A stretch of 64,000 nucleotides of DNA from a candidate division WOR-3 bacterium (GTDB lineage: Bacteria; Hydrothermota; Tepidihabitantia; Tepidihabitantales; Tepidihabitantaceae), in NCBI GenBank assembly GCA_039801085.1, contig JBDRTY010000002.1:319339-383338 (forward strand), read 5' to 3'. The notes under the pieces were generated by a model. That model was not told the origin of the DNA. It ran no database searches and worked only from the letters and a program-made list of their open reading frames with translations. The translations under genes were made by a program, and so were the position numbers. Within the stretch, counting starts at the first letter, position 1, and every line of letters starts with the position of its first letter. Positions 33,448 through 42,735 of this stretch are shown piece after piece.

Positions 33448-34749
33448 TTACACCTTGAGCCGGGCGATCTCTGCCTTGCCGAATTTGAAGGTATGCACGA
33501 GCCGGATTTTTGCCGGACAGACATAGGCACAGCAGCCGCATTCAATGCAGTCCAGGAGGTGTTCCGATTTGGCAGCAGCAAACCTTTTGGCGCGGATATG
33601 GTAATTGAGCCGGGTGGGCGAAAGTCCCATCGGGCATACCTGAATGCAGCGGGCGCAGCGGATGCAGTCCTGTTCCGGTGTTTCCGGCACCCGATTGAAC
33701 ACGAGGATGCCCGAAGTACCCTTGAGTACGGGCAGTTCGTCACTGCTCAGCGCAATACCCATCATCGGCCCGCCGTTAATAATTTTCTTCGGTTCGCCGT
33801 TATAGCCACCACAGAAGTCAATCAGGGTTTTCACCGGAGTACCGATCCGGACCCAGAGGTTTTTCGGTTCCTTGACCCCATTACCGGTAACCGTTACTAC
33901 TCGCTCATAAAGTGGGCGGCGGAACCGGACCGCATTGCGGACTGCAAAGGCAGTACCCACATTCTGGACAATACAGCCGACATCGGCGGGCAGACCGCCG
34001 GAGGGAACCTCCCGGTTGAGACATGCCTTGATTAACTGTTTTTCTGCTCCCTGCGGGTATTTCGTTTTCAGCTGGACAACCCGGAAATTCCTTCCTGCTA
34101 CTGCTTCTCTCATTGCCTGAATCGCATCCGGTTTGTTATCCTCAATGGCGATGATCACATTGCTTACCCCAAGCGCCAGCGCCAGATAACTGGTGCCCTC
34201 AACGATCTCTTCAGTTTTTTCGAGCATCAGCCGGTGGTCGGCGGTGAGGAATGGTTCGCACTCACAGCCGTTGATGAGCAGAGTATCAACCGGCTTATCA
34301 GCTGGCGGGGAGATCTTGAAAAATGTCGGAAAGGCAGCACCACCCAAGCCCACAATGCCGGCATTCTTTACCGCCTCAATAATCTGCTGGGGGGTAAGTT
34401 CCCCCGGATTCTGTTCCTGAATGGAAGGATCAAGGGTGTCGTTGCCGTCCGAATCGATGATTATCGTGGTTACAAGTCTGCCGGTTAGTGGATGGGGAAG
34501 TTCGGCAATCTCAGCAACAGTACCTGAAACCGGGGCGTGGGTCGGGACTGAAATCCTTCCGCCGGGCTCACCAATCACCGAACCGGTAAATACTTTATCC
34601 CCCTTTTTCACCACCGGTTTGGAGGGTGCACCGAGGTGCTGGGAAAGGGGAACAAGTACTCGCGAAGGGAGAGGCAGAGTCTCAATCGGCTTATGCTCAG
34701 TTGCCTCTTTACCTTCTGGAGGGTGAACACCGCCACGAAATTTCAACAT
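33448..34749 (-). CDS. rnfC: Rnf complex subunit C (NADH-binding, FeS)
   Basis: The 433-residue protein begins with an RnfC barrel-sandwich domain (FRGGVHPPEGK near residues 4-14). It then has the NuoF-like nucleotide/FMN-binding region GIVGLGGAAFPTFFKI (about 133-148) and INGCECEPFLTADHRLM (about 159-175). It ends with two ferredoxin motifs, CIRCARCIQVCPMG (about 364-377) and CIECGCCAYVCP (about 404-415). It is the soluble subunit that reacts with NAD+/NADH in Rnf complexes. It heads the operon, behind the promoter at 34777-34804. Confidence 0.94.
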   Translation of the reverse strand: MLKFRGGVHPPEGKEATEHKPIETLPLPSRVLVPLSQHLGAPSKPVVKKGDKVFTGSVIGEPGGRISVPTHAPVSGTVAEIAELPHPLTGRLVTTIIIDSDGNDTLDPSIQEQNPGELTPQQIIEAVKNAGIVGLGGAAFPTFFKISPPADKPVDTLLINGCECEPFLTADHRLMLEKTEEIVEGTSYLALALGVSNVIIAIEDNKPDAIQAMREAVAGRNFRVVQLKTKYPQGAEKQLIKACLNREVPSGGLPADVGCIVQNVGTAFAVRNAVRFRRPLYERVVTVTGNGVKEPKNLWVRIGTPVKTLIDFCGGYNGEPKKIINGGPMMGIALSSDELPVLKGTSGILVFNRVPETPEQDCIRCARCIQVCPMGLSPTRLNYHIRAKRFAAAKSEHLLDCIECGCCAYVCPAKIRLVHTFKFGKAEIARLKV

Positions 34750-34776
34750 AGTTTAAAATTATTAATTAAAGGTAAA

Positions 34777-34804
34777 ATTTTATTTTCAGCTTAACCGATG
34801 TCAA
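34777..34804 (-). promoter_or_regulatory. Sigma-70-like promoter of the rnf operon
   Basis: On the minus strand TTGACA (34804-34799), a 16-bp spacer and TAAAAT (34782-34777) lie about 30 bp before the ATG of rnfC. The surrounding DNA is AT-rich. No other gene lies between it and rnfC. Confidence 0.7.
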
Positions 34805-35109
34805 GAAAAAAGAGTAGTGGATAGAAAACTGATCTACTTTGAGCGAGACAATAACTTGGGGAAACAGGGCTAGAAAGTTATCCTGTTGAAAAATAATATC
34901 TTAAGTACAAGGGGGCTAGGGGTGGGCAGTATCCGGGACAGTGGTCGTGATTGTGCGCTCCCGAGCCGACCTGACTGCTTTGGAACCGGATGGGTGCAGA
35001 ATCAGGATAGAAGTCTTACGGACATCAATGGTGATGGTTGTGCCGATGATTTTCTGCGGCTATCTGTCAGGTATCGTCGACACGCAACGGTTGTGATTTC
35101 CAGCTGGGT
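34805..35109. other. Gene-poor spacer with a possible FG-GAP relic
   Basis: No convincing gene is present. A plus-strand frame from 34886 contains LTDINGDGCADDFLRLSV (about 35018-35071), similar in style to the calcium-binding loops of the FG-GAP protein at 41046-42725. It has no signal peptide and runs into the antisense of the downstream gene. It may be the remains of a lost secreted-protein gene, or chance. Confidence 0.3.
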
Positions 35110-35994
35110 TTATTCACCGGTTTTGGGTCCGTTCTGGTCTGAAACCGGAACTGGATGCCGGGTGTAAAGCCGGCAGCGGTTCGCCTCGAGAAGCAGCGGT
35201 TCTTTTTTCTGCCACTGAGCAGCAGAGATTGTGCGGGTGCCGGTTGTTTTCTCGATCCGGTTCAGCCATTCAGGCCCGGATGGGCTGCGCAGCAGGTGGT
35301 GGTCAATGATCAGTGTGCCGGTATTAATCGCCAGCCGGACGGCGTTTTTCAGTGCCTGCTGGTTCAATTCTGGGGCAAGAGCATTCAGGTAAAATGGTGG
35401 TCCATCAACAAATACGATGTCCGGCTGCCAGCTGATAATGAGGTCGACCGCTGCGCTATCAAGAAGCTGAATATCAGACGCATGGACAAAGGTGGTTTCG
35501 CCATCACTGATTCTGGTCATCATTACCGTGCCTCTGCCCGGCTGGCCATGGAGGACCGGTGGGGAAAAATCAAGTCCAGGTTCGGTGTGTCCGTCTGCCA
35601 TCATTACAAGGTTGCCCAGTTCGGAGATGAACTGCCCGTGCCGGTGTTGCATCAGCCGGGTGTTACCGGCAGTGCTTTTGAGCCAGATACGGGTTTTGCC
35701 GAGTCGGGTCTTGAATTCGGAGAGCGGAATCTGGGATGAATCAGGCTCAAGAAGCGGGGCGTGGTCACCGTGAAAATGGCTGATGACGATATCGGTGGTT
35801 TCCGGCAGCAGACTGAGAACTTGGTGCCTTATTTCTTCTGCCCTTTTGAATTCCAGCGGATGGGGCGGCAGACTGAACCGGAGCGGAGCAAGGGCAACAC
35901 CGGGATCGATCAGAATCAGCCGGTCCCGGGTTTTCACCAGCGTGCACATGCTGCGCACACCCAGTGATTCGGCGCCGATAAAGATGATTTCCAT
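35110..35994 (-). CDS. UPF0282-type metallo-beta-lactamase-fold hydrolase
   Basis: The 294-residue protein shows an MBL-fold metal site HFHGDH (about residues 74-79) after an aspartate in LILIDPGVALAP (about 27-38). The N-terminal ESLGVRSMCTLVKT and the PGVALAP stretch are the pattern of the archaeal UPF0282 family, as I recall it. Further metal ligands appear as HASD (about 170) and DHHLL (about 233). No function is assigned to the family; hydrolysis of a phosphoester or thioester is possible. It is transcribed away from the aminotransferase gene, from a promoter at 36007-36035. Confidence 0.75.
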   Translation of the reverse strand: MEIIFIGAESLGVRSMCTLVKTRDRLILIDPGVALAPLRFSLPPHPLEFKRAEEIRHQVLSLLPETTDIVISHFHGDHAPLLEPDSSQIPLSEFKTRLGKTRIWLKSTAGNTRLMQHRHGQFISELGNLVMMADGHTEPGLDFSPPVLHGQPGRGTVMMTRISDGETTFVHASDIQLLDSAAVDLIISWQPDIVFVDGPPFYLNALAPELNQQALKNAVRLAINTGTLIIDHHLLRSPSGPEWLNRIEKTTGTRTISAAQWQKKEPLLLEANRCRLYTRHPVPVSDQNGPKTGE

Positions 35995-36006
35995 CGTGGC
36001 AGTTTC

Positions 36007-36035
36007 AGATTAGCCGGAACAGGGAAAAATTTCAA
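36007..36035 (-). promoter_or_regulatory. Promoter of the UPF0282-type gene
   Basis: On the minus strand TTGAAA (36035-36030), a 17-bp spacer and TAATCT (36012-36007) end 12 bp before the ATG. The mRNA leader would be only about 6 nt, too short for a ribosome site. Confidence 0.5.
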
Positions 36036-36038
36036 TCG

Positions 36039-36066
36039 TTGACTTCAGGACGGTCGGGCATATCTT
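36039..36066 (+). promoter_or_regulatory. Promoter of the aminotransferase gene
   Basis: TTGACT (36039-36044), a 16-bp spacer and TATCTT (36061-36066). Transcription starting 7 bp downstream would begin exactly at the ATG at 36073, suggesting a leaderless transcript. The -35 elements of this and the divergent promoter lie only 3 bp apart. Confidence 0.5.
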
Positions 36067-36072
36067 ATGGTG

Positions 36073-36972
36073 ATGAGTCAAGTTCCAGATTACTGTTATA
36101 TCCGTTCGGCAGAAGTTCCGGAAGGTGCTATTATGCCTAAACGGCAGGCACGGATTTCGCCTGATGACCGAGGTTTCTATTTTGCCGACGGTGTATATGA
36201 GGTGATGCGCACCTACCAGGGCAGGATTTTCCGGCTCCGGGAACATCTGAACCGGTTCCGGAATAGTCTGCGGGCGGTGCAGATTGACCTGCCGGATGTT
36301 GATCGTCTGGGCGAGATCTGTGTCGAGCTGATGGAGCGTAACGGGTTCTCTGGTCGGGATGTGTTTTTCTACATTCAGGCGACACGCGGGGTGTGGCAGC
36401 GCAACCTGCTTTTCCCACCTAGGGAGGTGCTGCCGACGCTGTATATATCGGTGACCGAAATTGTGCCGCCGGTCCGGGAGCGGGAGCAGGGTATTAGGGT
36501 GATTACCGTGGAGGATATCCGGTGGCAGCGGTGCGACATCAAGGCGATCGGTCTTCTGGCGAGTGTGCTGGCGCGTAATCAGGCGCAGGCGGCTGGTGCC
36601 GAGGAGGCGATTTTTGTCCGTAACGGGATTCTGACCGAGGGTACCCATACCAATCTGTTTCTGGTAAAAAATGGCAGGGTGTTCACCCATCCGCTCAACC
36701 GGCACATTTTGCCTGGTGTAACCAGAACGGTGGTTCTGGAGCTGTGTGCCCGGCTCGGGATTGAAGTTGTGGAGAGCGGGGTACGAGAGGACGAGGTTTT
36801 TGCAATGGATGAGGTTTTTGTCACCAGCACCACCTGGGAGGTGGTGCCGGTCGTGATGGTTAACGGTCGGCCGGTGGGCGCGGGTGTGCCAGGAGCAATC
36901 AGCCATGCCCTTCAGACAGAGTTTAGAAATTATGTGATAAAACAGTCCGGGGCCGGAATGAAAAATTTGTAA
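36073..36972 (+). CDS. Class IV PLP aminotransferase (D-amino-acid or branched-chain type)
   Basis: The 299-residue protein is a fold-type IV pyridoxal-phosphate aminotransferase. The PLP lysine lies in CDIKAIGLLASVLARNQA (K at about residue 157), and it is followed by AEEAIFVRNGILTEGTHTNLF, where the glutamate and the threonine-rich loop bind PLP. The spacing and the CDIK context are closest to D-alanine aminotransferase; branched-chain or aminodeoxychorismate lyase activity cannot be excluded. I choose the ATG at 36073 because no ribosome site precedes either this or the upstream ATG at 36067 and the promoter position fits a leaderless start at 36073. Confidence 0.82.
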   Translation: MSQVPDYCYIRSAEVPEGAIMPKRQARISPDDRGFYFADGVYEVMRTYQGRIFRLREHLNRFRNSLRAVQIDLPDVDRLGEICVELMERNGFSGRDVFFYIQATRGVWQRNLLFPPREVLPTLYISVTEIVPPVREREQGIRVITVEDIRWQRCDIKAIGLLASVLARNQAQAAGAEEAIFVRNGILTEGTHTNLFLVKNGRVFTHPLNRHILPGVTRTVVLELCARLGIEVVESGVREDEVFAMDEVFVTSTTWEVVPVVMVNGRPVGAGVPGAISHALQTEFRNYVIKQSGAGMKNL

Positions 36973-36975
36973 AAC

Positions 36976-37005
36976 TTGACAAGATAAATTCATATGTGAT
37001 ACAAT
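36976..37005 (+). promoter_or_regulatory. Sigma-70-like promoter of the secreted-protein gene
   Basis: TTGACA (36976-36981), an 18-bp spacer and TACAAT (37000-37005) lie 42 bp before the ATG at 37048, which has an AAAGGAG ribosome site. Confidence 0.65.
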
Positions 37006-37047
37006 ATGATGCGGCATGGTGCCTCCTTATTGGAAAGGAGAAAGGAG

Positions 37048-38452
37048 ATGAAGCACTTAATCAGCACTCCGGTATTTTTAATCATTTTACTATCGCCCAG
37101 CTTTGCTGGTGACTGGGCGCTGTTCAATACCCCCCCCGCCATTTGATAGAACTCTACCCGGCACTTCTCTGACCTATGGGCACAACCCGGACGAGCCGTA
37201 TAGCAAGCTCTTTTTAATCATCCCATCAAATGTTTCTTCGGAATACGGTTTCTTTCAGACCTGGGCTGGATTCGGTGGTTCGCTGGAGTGGGAGCAGCTG
37301 CCAGTGCCTGCGGGTGTAACACCGGCTCGGGATGCCTCCATCTGCTACGTTTATAACCCGTTCCGTATACCGCCGGAGGAAAAGGTGCTGGCGGTATTTG
37401 GTAACCGTCGTGATATCTGGTCCTATGATGTGCAGAGCCGGTCCTGGACCAGGGAAAGGGACATCTGGGGAGCCTCACCGGCAGGTAGAGGTGTCAGTCT
37501 CAGATTTGGTGGGTTTGGCACGGTATGTGGTCAGCCGGTAACAAGGTTTTATCTCATCAAGGGTGAAGGCAGTTCTGAATTCATGGTTTATAACCGGTTG
37601 TATGGAAACGGTGATGAGATCAAGGCACCCTTTCCTTACTGGGAGTTTCTGGCACCGTTTGGCAAGGGCATGATCCTCGATACTTTTTTCTATGCCGGTG
37701 CGGATATGGCGCTTTGGCCCCCGGTGCCGTTTATGACATTAATACCCACCTACATTTATGCGATGCAGGGAATGTCCTATCGAACTGGCATTAGTGATTT
37801 TTTCTACAGGTACTACATCCCGGGCAACTACTGGGAAAGACGCGATGACATTTTACACGGCGGGGTATTGGAAGGTGCTGCCATTGTTTCCCATGACACC
37901 TGGGGAAACCTGTATCCACATCAGACCGATGAGGTGAATTCAATTATGCACTGCGCTATTGGTGGAGGCACGAGACATTTTGATTGTTACGATGTGCCTG
38001 ACAGATGGAATACCGACGCCCCTAATCCGGATAGAACTTTTGGTCCTGGTTCGGATCTGGTGTTTGGTGCTTACTGGTGGAGCCGGAATGTTGCCGATTC
38101 GCTTCCCGGCATCTGGGTATCGTTTGGAAACGGGCATAATGTCATTGCCTTTTATTCTAATTTTCCAAGAGATTACTCCGGTGAACAGTCCCAGCCCGGG
38201 TTTAAATATGAACCGAGCAGAGTTACAGTGAGTCCAAACCCGATAGAAAACAGTGCAACTTTCCGAATCAGAGATCGCTCAGGACCGGTGAGATTGCGGA
38301 TTTATTCCGGAGCTGGCAGACTGGTCTGGGATGGAGAGGTTGCTGATGGCGTGGCGGTCTGGAATCGCTGCGACTTTAAAGGCAACAATGTCCCGCCCGG
38401 TGTTTATTTCTATCATGCCGGGCTGGAGACAGGTAAGCTGGTTGTAAGGTAA
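37048..38452 (+). CDS. Secreted T9SS-sorted protein with apparent frameshift in a C8 tract
   Basis: The ATG at 37048 with AAAGGAG upstream encodes a clear signal peptide (residues 1-20, ending LLSPSFAG). This frame stops at 37145-37147, just after a run of eight C (37130-37137). The rest of the protein reads in the +1 frame through to 38452; removing one C joins them as GDWALFNTPPPFDRTLPG and gives about 467 residues. The body looks like a beta-rich extracellular protein with an ExxxP-free kelch/propeller-like start, without a recognised enzyme motif. The C-terminal ~75 residues (VSPNPIENSATFRI ... VPPGVYFYHAG ... KLVVR) are a T9SS type A sorting domain. The frameshift may be a sequencing error, slippage or a real pseudogene. 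If the stretch from 37103 is taken alone, the protein would lack an export signal. Confidence 0.75.
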
Positions 38453-38471
38453 AAAATAAACAGGAGACACC

Positions 38472-40973
38472 ATGCCGTGGGTTTTAATATTGAGAAATGC
38501 CGGACGGGCAATGGTGTTGGTTCTTTTTTTGTCAGTGGTGCTCGCACAGCCGGTCCGGACGCTTTATATTCCGGACAGTCTTGGCGGTAATTCTTACCTG
38601 CGTTCGCTGGTTTATAATCCGGTGCTGGACCGGATTTACATCTACAGTTCCAAATCAGAGAATATCGTAACGCTGGACTGCGGGACAAATCAGCGGCTTA
38701 TACCCCACCACGACATCAGTCCCAATTTTGTTTTCAACCCCGGCAACAACCGTCTTTATCATGCCCGTCTGGTTGATGATTCCTCCGCGGTGACGGTCTA
38801 TGGCGTTGATGCCGTTACCGGGCTGACAGTTGACAGTGTAGTTATCGCTCCCGGTACCCGGTTCTGGCCAATGCTGAAACTGGACCTCAGTATTCCGGCA
38901 CAGAAGGTTTACTGCACCACTTTTTCGCTGGCAGGAGATACGGTAACCCATGTGATTGACTGCCGGACCAGCCATATTATCCGGCAGATTCCGGGCTTGC
39001 ACTGGCTGACGGTCTTTGATACAGTGCGCAGTTATGCCTACATCTGCACGCCGGCGGCGATTTATACCCTTGACTGTGAACAGGACCAGATTACCGATTC
39101 AATCGCCGCACCGCCCGATTTTCAGTACCTGGACCTTTATCTTTTCCCGGAGCGGGAACTGCTGACCGCAACCCTTTATTCTCCAACTGCACCAGGAAGG
39201 GTGCAGCTGATTGACTGTCGGAACCGCCGGGTAAGGGGTGAGCTGGAGATGCCGGTTTCCGGACTGGGCATTGCCCGCCAGGTTCTCAATACCGTCAATA
39301 ACAAATTATATGTCCTTGCACCATACACCAATACGGTTGCAATGATCTATGTGATCCCGGTGGACAGTCTGGTGATCAGCGATTCAATGCTGTTTCCACT
39401 TTACCAGATTCCCTACTGGCTTCTCTATAACCCGCAGAGCAATCATTTGTATGCCGCTTCCGGTTCAAGGTATGATATATTATTTTATGTCTTTGATGCC
39501 GGCGCCGACAGTCTGCTTGATGTTTTTGAGCTCTGGTTTCATTTTGAAGACGGGCTGGTGCATCCGGCGCTTAACAGGCTGTATTGTATTGATCAGAGCT
39601 GTGTCCATATTTTTGACTGTGCCCGGCGGAAGTTTGAAACCGCGATCAAGGCTGGATATCTGAATGAGCGGATAATGTGGCAGCCGGTTACAAACCGGCT
39701 TTATGTCAATGATGTGACTGTGGACACCTTTTCCACTCTGCTTATCGTCTACGATGGTCACACAAATGAATACCTGAAGACGGTGGATCTGTCTCATCAA
39801 CTGCAACCGGCTGAGTGGTTCTTCCATTTTACCACGGCAACTGCAGAGAACAAGATTTATCTTGCCTCGGGCCAATCACTTGGGATCTATGTGCTGGACG
39901 GGGCAACCGATTCACTGGTCAACTTCATTCCCGGTCCGATTGGCGGTCATTATCTGCTTTACAATCCGGTGGTAAACAAGCTGTATGCCATTCCCTTTTC
40001 CGATTTTCTGCGCCGTTATTTTCCGCTTTATATCATTGACTGTGCGACTGATCGGGTTCTTAATGTTATTGATGTCGGTCAGTCGGGCGATGGTTACTGC
40101 AACCCCCATACCGGCAGGGTTTATGCGGCGATTACTTATCCACCTTCGGATTTGAAGACTTTCGTTATCTGTGGCAATGGTGATACGGTAATCCGGGTGC
40201 TGGATTCAATCGGCAGACCGCTTGCCTTCCGCAATAAGGGCAATATCCATCAGGTGTATGCGGGCTGTCCCTATCGGGACCGGATTTATGTTCTGGATCC
40301 GTATTCGGACAGTATCATTGATTCGGTTATTAATGTTTACTATACGAGCGAACCATTCTTTTATTACGATTCGATTGATGACCGGCTCTACTTTCCGCAC
40401 GGTTCGGGCAATATTCTTGTCATTGACTGTGCCACCAACCGGCTCAGTGATACGATCAGCAACTGCGGCATCCGCCATGATGACTTTCGGGAAAACTCGG
40501 TCTGGAACGTCCGCAGTAACCGGCTTTATGTTGCCAATTACGACACCGCATCCCTGTTTTCCCGAGAGCCGAAAATCATGGTGATTGACTGCCGGACGAA
40601 TACGGTGATTGACTCATTTACCGGACCGGCAAAGCCGGGATATATGCAATGGAATTACATTGATAACATGGTCTATATCAACGACCACGATCGTGCCAGG
40701 GTATTCGCATTCGCGGATGACCTGATCGGGTTGCAGCAGTCACCGGCAAGGAGTGGTAAGACTGCTTTGGGTCTTTTTATGCCTTCGGTCGGCATCCGGT
40801 TTGTGCGTCAAGCCGGGATTGGACAGGAGATAAACATTGCCGACATCAGCGGTCGGGTCGTCAGAGTCCTCGGAGCGAAGGAACTGATCTTTGATGCCGG
40901 CCGAATGGTACCGGGCGTTTATTTTGCATTCATTCGTGGCTTCAAGCCTCAGCGACTTGTAATAGTTAAATAA
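38472..40973 (+). CDS. Secreted YncE-like beta-propeller protein with T9SS-type tail
   Basis: The 833-residue protein has a signal peptide (about residues 1-26) and AGGAGA before the ATG. The body is a long array of propeller-type repeats with recurring VIDC(R/A)T and NRLY(V/I) motifs about 45 residues apart (for example LTLDCEQ, IIDCATDRV, VIDCATNRL, VIDCRTNTV), as in YncE/NHL-like surface proteins. The last ~75 residues (INIADISGRVVRVLGAK ... MVPGVYFAFIRG ... LVIVK) form a short sorting-domain-like tail. A role on the cell surface or as a secreted protein is likely; no ligand can be named. It follows the preceding gene by 19 bp. Confidence 0.8.
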   Translation: MPWVLILRNAGRAMVLVLFLSVVLAQPVRTLYIPDSLGGNSYLRSLVYNPVLDRIYIYSSKSENIVTLDCGTNQRLIPHHDISPNFVFNPGNNRLYHARLVDDSSAVTVYGVDAVTGLTVDSVVIAPGTRFWPMLKLDLSIPAQKVYCTTFSLAGDTVTHVIDCRTSHIIRQIPGLHWLTVFDTVRSYAYICTPAAIYTLDCEQDQITDSIAAPPDFQYLDLYLFPERELLTATLYSPTAPGRVQLIDCRNRRVRGELEMPVSGLGIARQVLNTVNNKLYVLAPYTNTVAMIYVIPVDSLVISDSMLFPLYQIPYWLLYNPQSNHLYAASGSRYDILFYVFDAGADSLLDVFELWFHFEDGLVHPALNRLYCIDQSCVHIFDCARRKFETAIKAGYLNERIMWQPVTNRLYVNDVTVDTFSTLLIVYDGHTNEYLKTVDLSHQLQPAEWFFHFTTATAENKIYLASGQSLGIYVLDGATDSLVNFIPGPIGGHYLLYNPVVNKLYAIPFSDFLRRYFPLYIIDCATDRVLNVIDVGQSGDGYCNPHTGRVYAAITYPPSDLKTFVICGNGDTVIRVLDSIGRPLAFRNKGNIHQVYAGCPYRDRIYVLDPYSDSIIDSVINVYYTSEPFFYYDSIDDRLYFPHGSGNILVIDCATNRLSDTISNCGIRHDDFRENSVWNVRSNRLYVANYDTASLFSREPKIMVIDCRTNTVIDSFTGPAKPGYMQWNYIDNMVYINDHDRARVFAFADDLIGLQQSPARSGKTALGLFMPSVGIRFVRQAGIGQEINIADISGRVVRVLGAKELIFDAGRMVPGVYFAFIRGFKPQRLVIVK

Positions 40974-41006
40974 CTGCCACGCCAGTCGATTGAACGCAAC
41001 ACCATA

Positions 41007-41026
41007 AAGGCTTGACCAGAAGCCTT
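41007..41026. promoter_or_regulatory. Inverted repeat over the -35 region
   Basis: AAGGCTT-gaccag-AAGCCTT, a perfect 7-bp dyad, overlaps the -35 box of the promoter at 41012-41039. It could be an operator or a hairpin ending the preceding transcript; no T-run follows. Confidence 0.35.
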
Positions 41027-41039
41027 AATAGGCTAAACT
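41012..41039 (+). promoter_or_regulatory. Promoter of the FG-GAP protein gene
   Basis: TTGACC (41012-41017), a 16-bp spacer and TAAACT (41034-41039), followed by 6 bp and the ATG. A start 7 bp after the -10 box would be the A of the ATG, again a leaderless arrangement. Confidence 0.45.
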
Positions 41040-41045
41040 CAGTTG

Positions 41046-42725
41046 ATGAGCAGACAGGCTGTAATGCCTTTTTTGGTAATTTTTTGTCTTACGGGTTACG
41101 CCCAGATCCCGCTGCCGGCTGCGCCGGACTGGAGTTCGGTGGATAATGACTATTCAACCGGTGGCGCCTTTGCTGATATTGATGGCAACGGGTTTGTGGA
41201 TTTCTGTATCAGTAACGGTAATGACATGGCTTACAATTACAATTCGGTTTATTTCAATACCGGCGGTGTGCTGGAGACCAGGGCATCCTGGCGTTCGAAT
41301 GACAGCGGTTATTTTGGCCATTGTTATGCCGGTGATGTGAATAATGACGGACTGCCGGATCTGGCGGTCGGTTATCTGGGCAGTGGGACAAGCGGTGATT
41401 TCCGGGCACGAATCTACTTAAACACCGGCTCGGGACTCAGTCCATTACCATGGTGGCGTTCCGCAGACCGGCATGCCTCGTTTGACTGCTGTCTGGGCGA
41501 CTTTGATCTGGATGGAGATCTGGATCTGGCAATTTCTGCCGGTGATGCCTATGCGCCCGATGGTGATTCTGTCCGGATCTACCGGAACAACGGTGGTGTC
41601 TTTGACAGTCTGCCCTGCTGGACTGCTGAGGACAGCATACCCTCCGATGCGATCCGGTTCTGTGATATTGATAATGACGGAGATCTTGATCTTTTTGTCG
41701 GTTGCCGGCGCAAGGTGGTAATGTATGAAAATCGTGCCGGGGTGCTTGATACCCGTCCCTCGTGGGTTGCCCGGCAGGGAATCGGCTGGGTCCTGCGCCT
41801 GGAGTTCGGTGACTATGACCGGGACGGCTTTCTGGATCTGGCAGTAGCATCCAATGATCAGCTGGGCGATCCGAACAGCATCAAGGTCTTTCATAATAAC
41901 AATGGGGTGCTGGATACGATTGCCAGTTTTAATATGCAGCGCCGGGGGACTCAGAACTATTCATCCTGTGTTGCCTGGGGTGATGTGAATGGTGACGGGT
42001 ATCCGGAGCTGGCAGCCGGCGGCTGGTGGAAACCGGTCCGGGTTTATGCCAATAATGCCGGTGTACTCGATACCCTGCCTTCCTGGCAGTGGCAGCCGGC
42101 AAATCCGAATAATCTGGTGTGTGAGGCGCTGGTCTGGACTGATGTGCGCAACCGGCAGCTGGTCGCGGTTGTCGAGAGCAGTAGTGGGGATGGTTACCGC
42201 AAGCTGTTTTACCTCGGGCACCGGCCGGTTCAGTTTCTGGACAGTATTAAAGTAAATGGCGGGGCAGTAACTCCGGCTGATTACTGTTTTGATCAGACCG
42301 CAGGTTGGGTAAGTTTCGCCGACGCGCCGGATTCGGGAAACGGTAATGTGATCTTTTATTACCGTTATCCGGAATATCCGGACCTGGCGGTGACCAACTG
42401 GGACCGGGGTAATGGTAATCATCTGTTTCTGAATACTACGCAGGTGGGCGTTGCTGAGGCAGGCAGTACCAGCCGATTGAGTGTTGCGATTATGCCCAAC
42501 CCTGCGGCTGGACCGATGACAATCAGGTTTGATAAAATTTTATTCCGAGAAATACCGGTCAGCATCTACAGCCAGGATGGCAGGCTGGTGCGCCGGCTCA
42601 TTATCAAAAACGGGGTTATTGTATGGGACGGAAGTCTGGATGATGGCAGACCGGCAGTTCCCGGAGTTTATATGATCCGGGCCGAAGGGGCAGTACCGGT
42701 AAAGCTGGTGTGGCTCGGAAGATAA
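41046..42725 (+). CDS. Secreted FG-GAP/VCBS-repeat protein with T9SS sorting domain
   Basis: The 559-residue protein has a short signal peptide (residues 1-19) and about seven repeats built around calcium-type loops D(I/V)(D/N)xDG (DIDGNGFVD, DVNNDGLPD, DLDGDLDL, DIDNDGDLD, DYDRDGFLD, DVNGDGYPE), as in integrin-like FG-GAP propellers. The C-terminal ~80 residues (IMPNPAAGPMTIRF ... VPGVYMIRAEG) are a T9SS type A sorting domain. It is therefore probably carried across the outer membrane and bound to the surface. Its three neighbours upstream and the protein at 46527 have the same kind of tail. Confidence 0.85.
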   Translation: MSRQAVMPFLVIFCLTGYAQIPLPAAPDWSSVDNDYSTGGAFADIDGNGFVDFCISNGNDMAYNYNSVYFNTGGVLETRASWRSNDSGYFGHCYAGDVNNDGLPDLAVGYLGSGTSGDFRARIYLNTGSGLSPLPWWRSADRHASFDCCLGDFDLDGDLDLAISAGDAYAPDGDSVRIYRNNGGVFDSLPCWTAEDSIPSDAIRFCDIDNDGDLDLFVGCRRKVVMYENRAGVLDTRPSWVARQGIGWVLRLEFGDYDRDGFLDLAVASNDQLGDPNSIKVFHNNNGVLDTIASFNMQRRGTQNYSSCVAWGDVNGDGYPELAAGGWWKPVRVYANNAGVLDTLPSWQWQPANPNNLVCEALVWTDVRNRQLVAVVESSSGDGYRKLFYLGHRPVQFLDSIKVNGGAVTPADYCFDQTAGWVSFADAPDSGNGNVIFYYRYPEYPDLAVTNWDRGNGNHLFLNTTQVGVAEAGSTSRLSVAIMPNPAAGPMTIRFDKILFREIPVSIYSQDGRLVRRLIIKNGVIVWDGSLDDGRPAVPGVYMIRAEGAVPVKLVWLGR

Positions 42726-42735
42726 GGGGTGTAAT

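Noticed and set aside
36010-37017. Minus-strand frame of 335 codons over the aminotransferase
   Set aside because: Antisense to a gene with intact PLP motifs; rich in His, Pro, Arg and Gln as expected for a shadow frame in GC-rich DNA.
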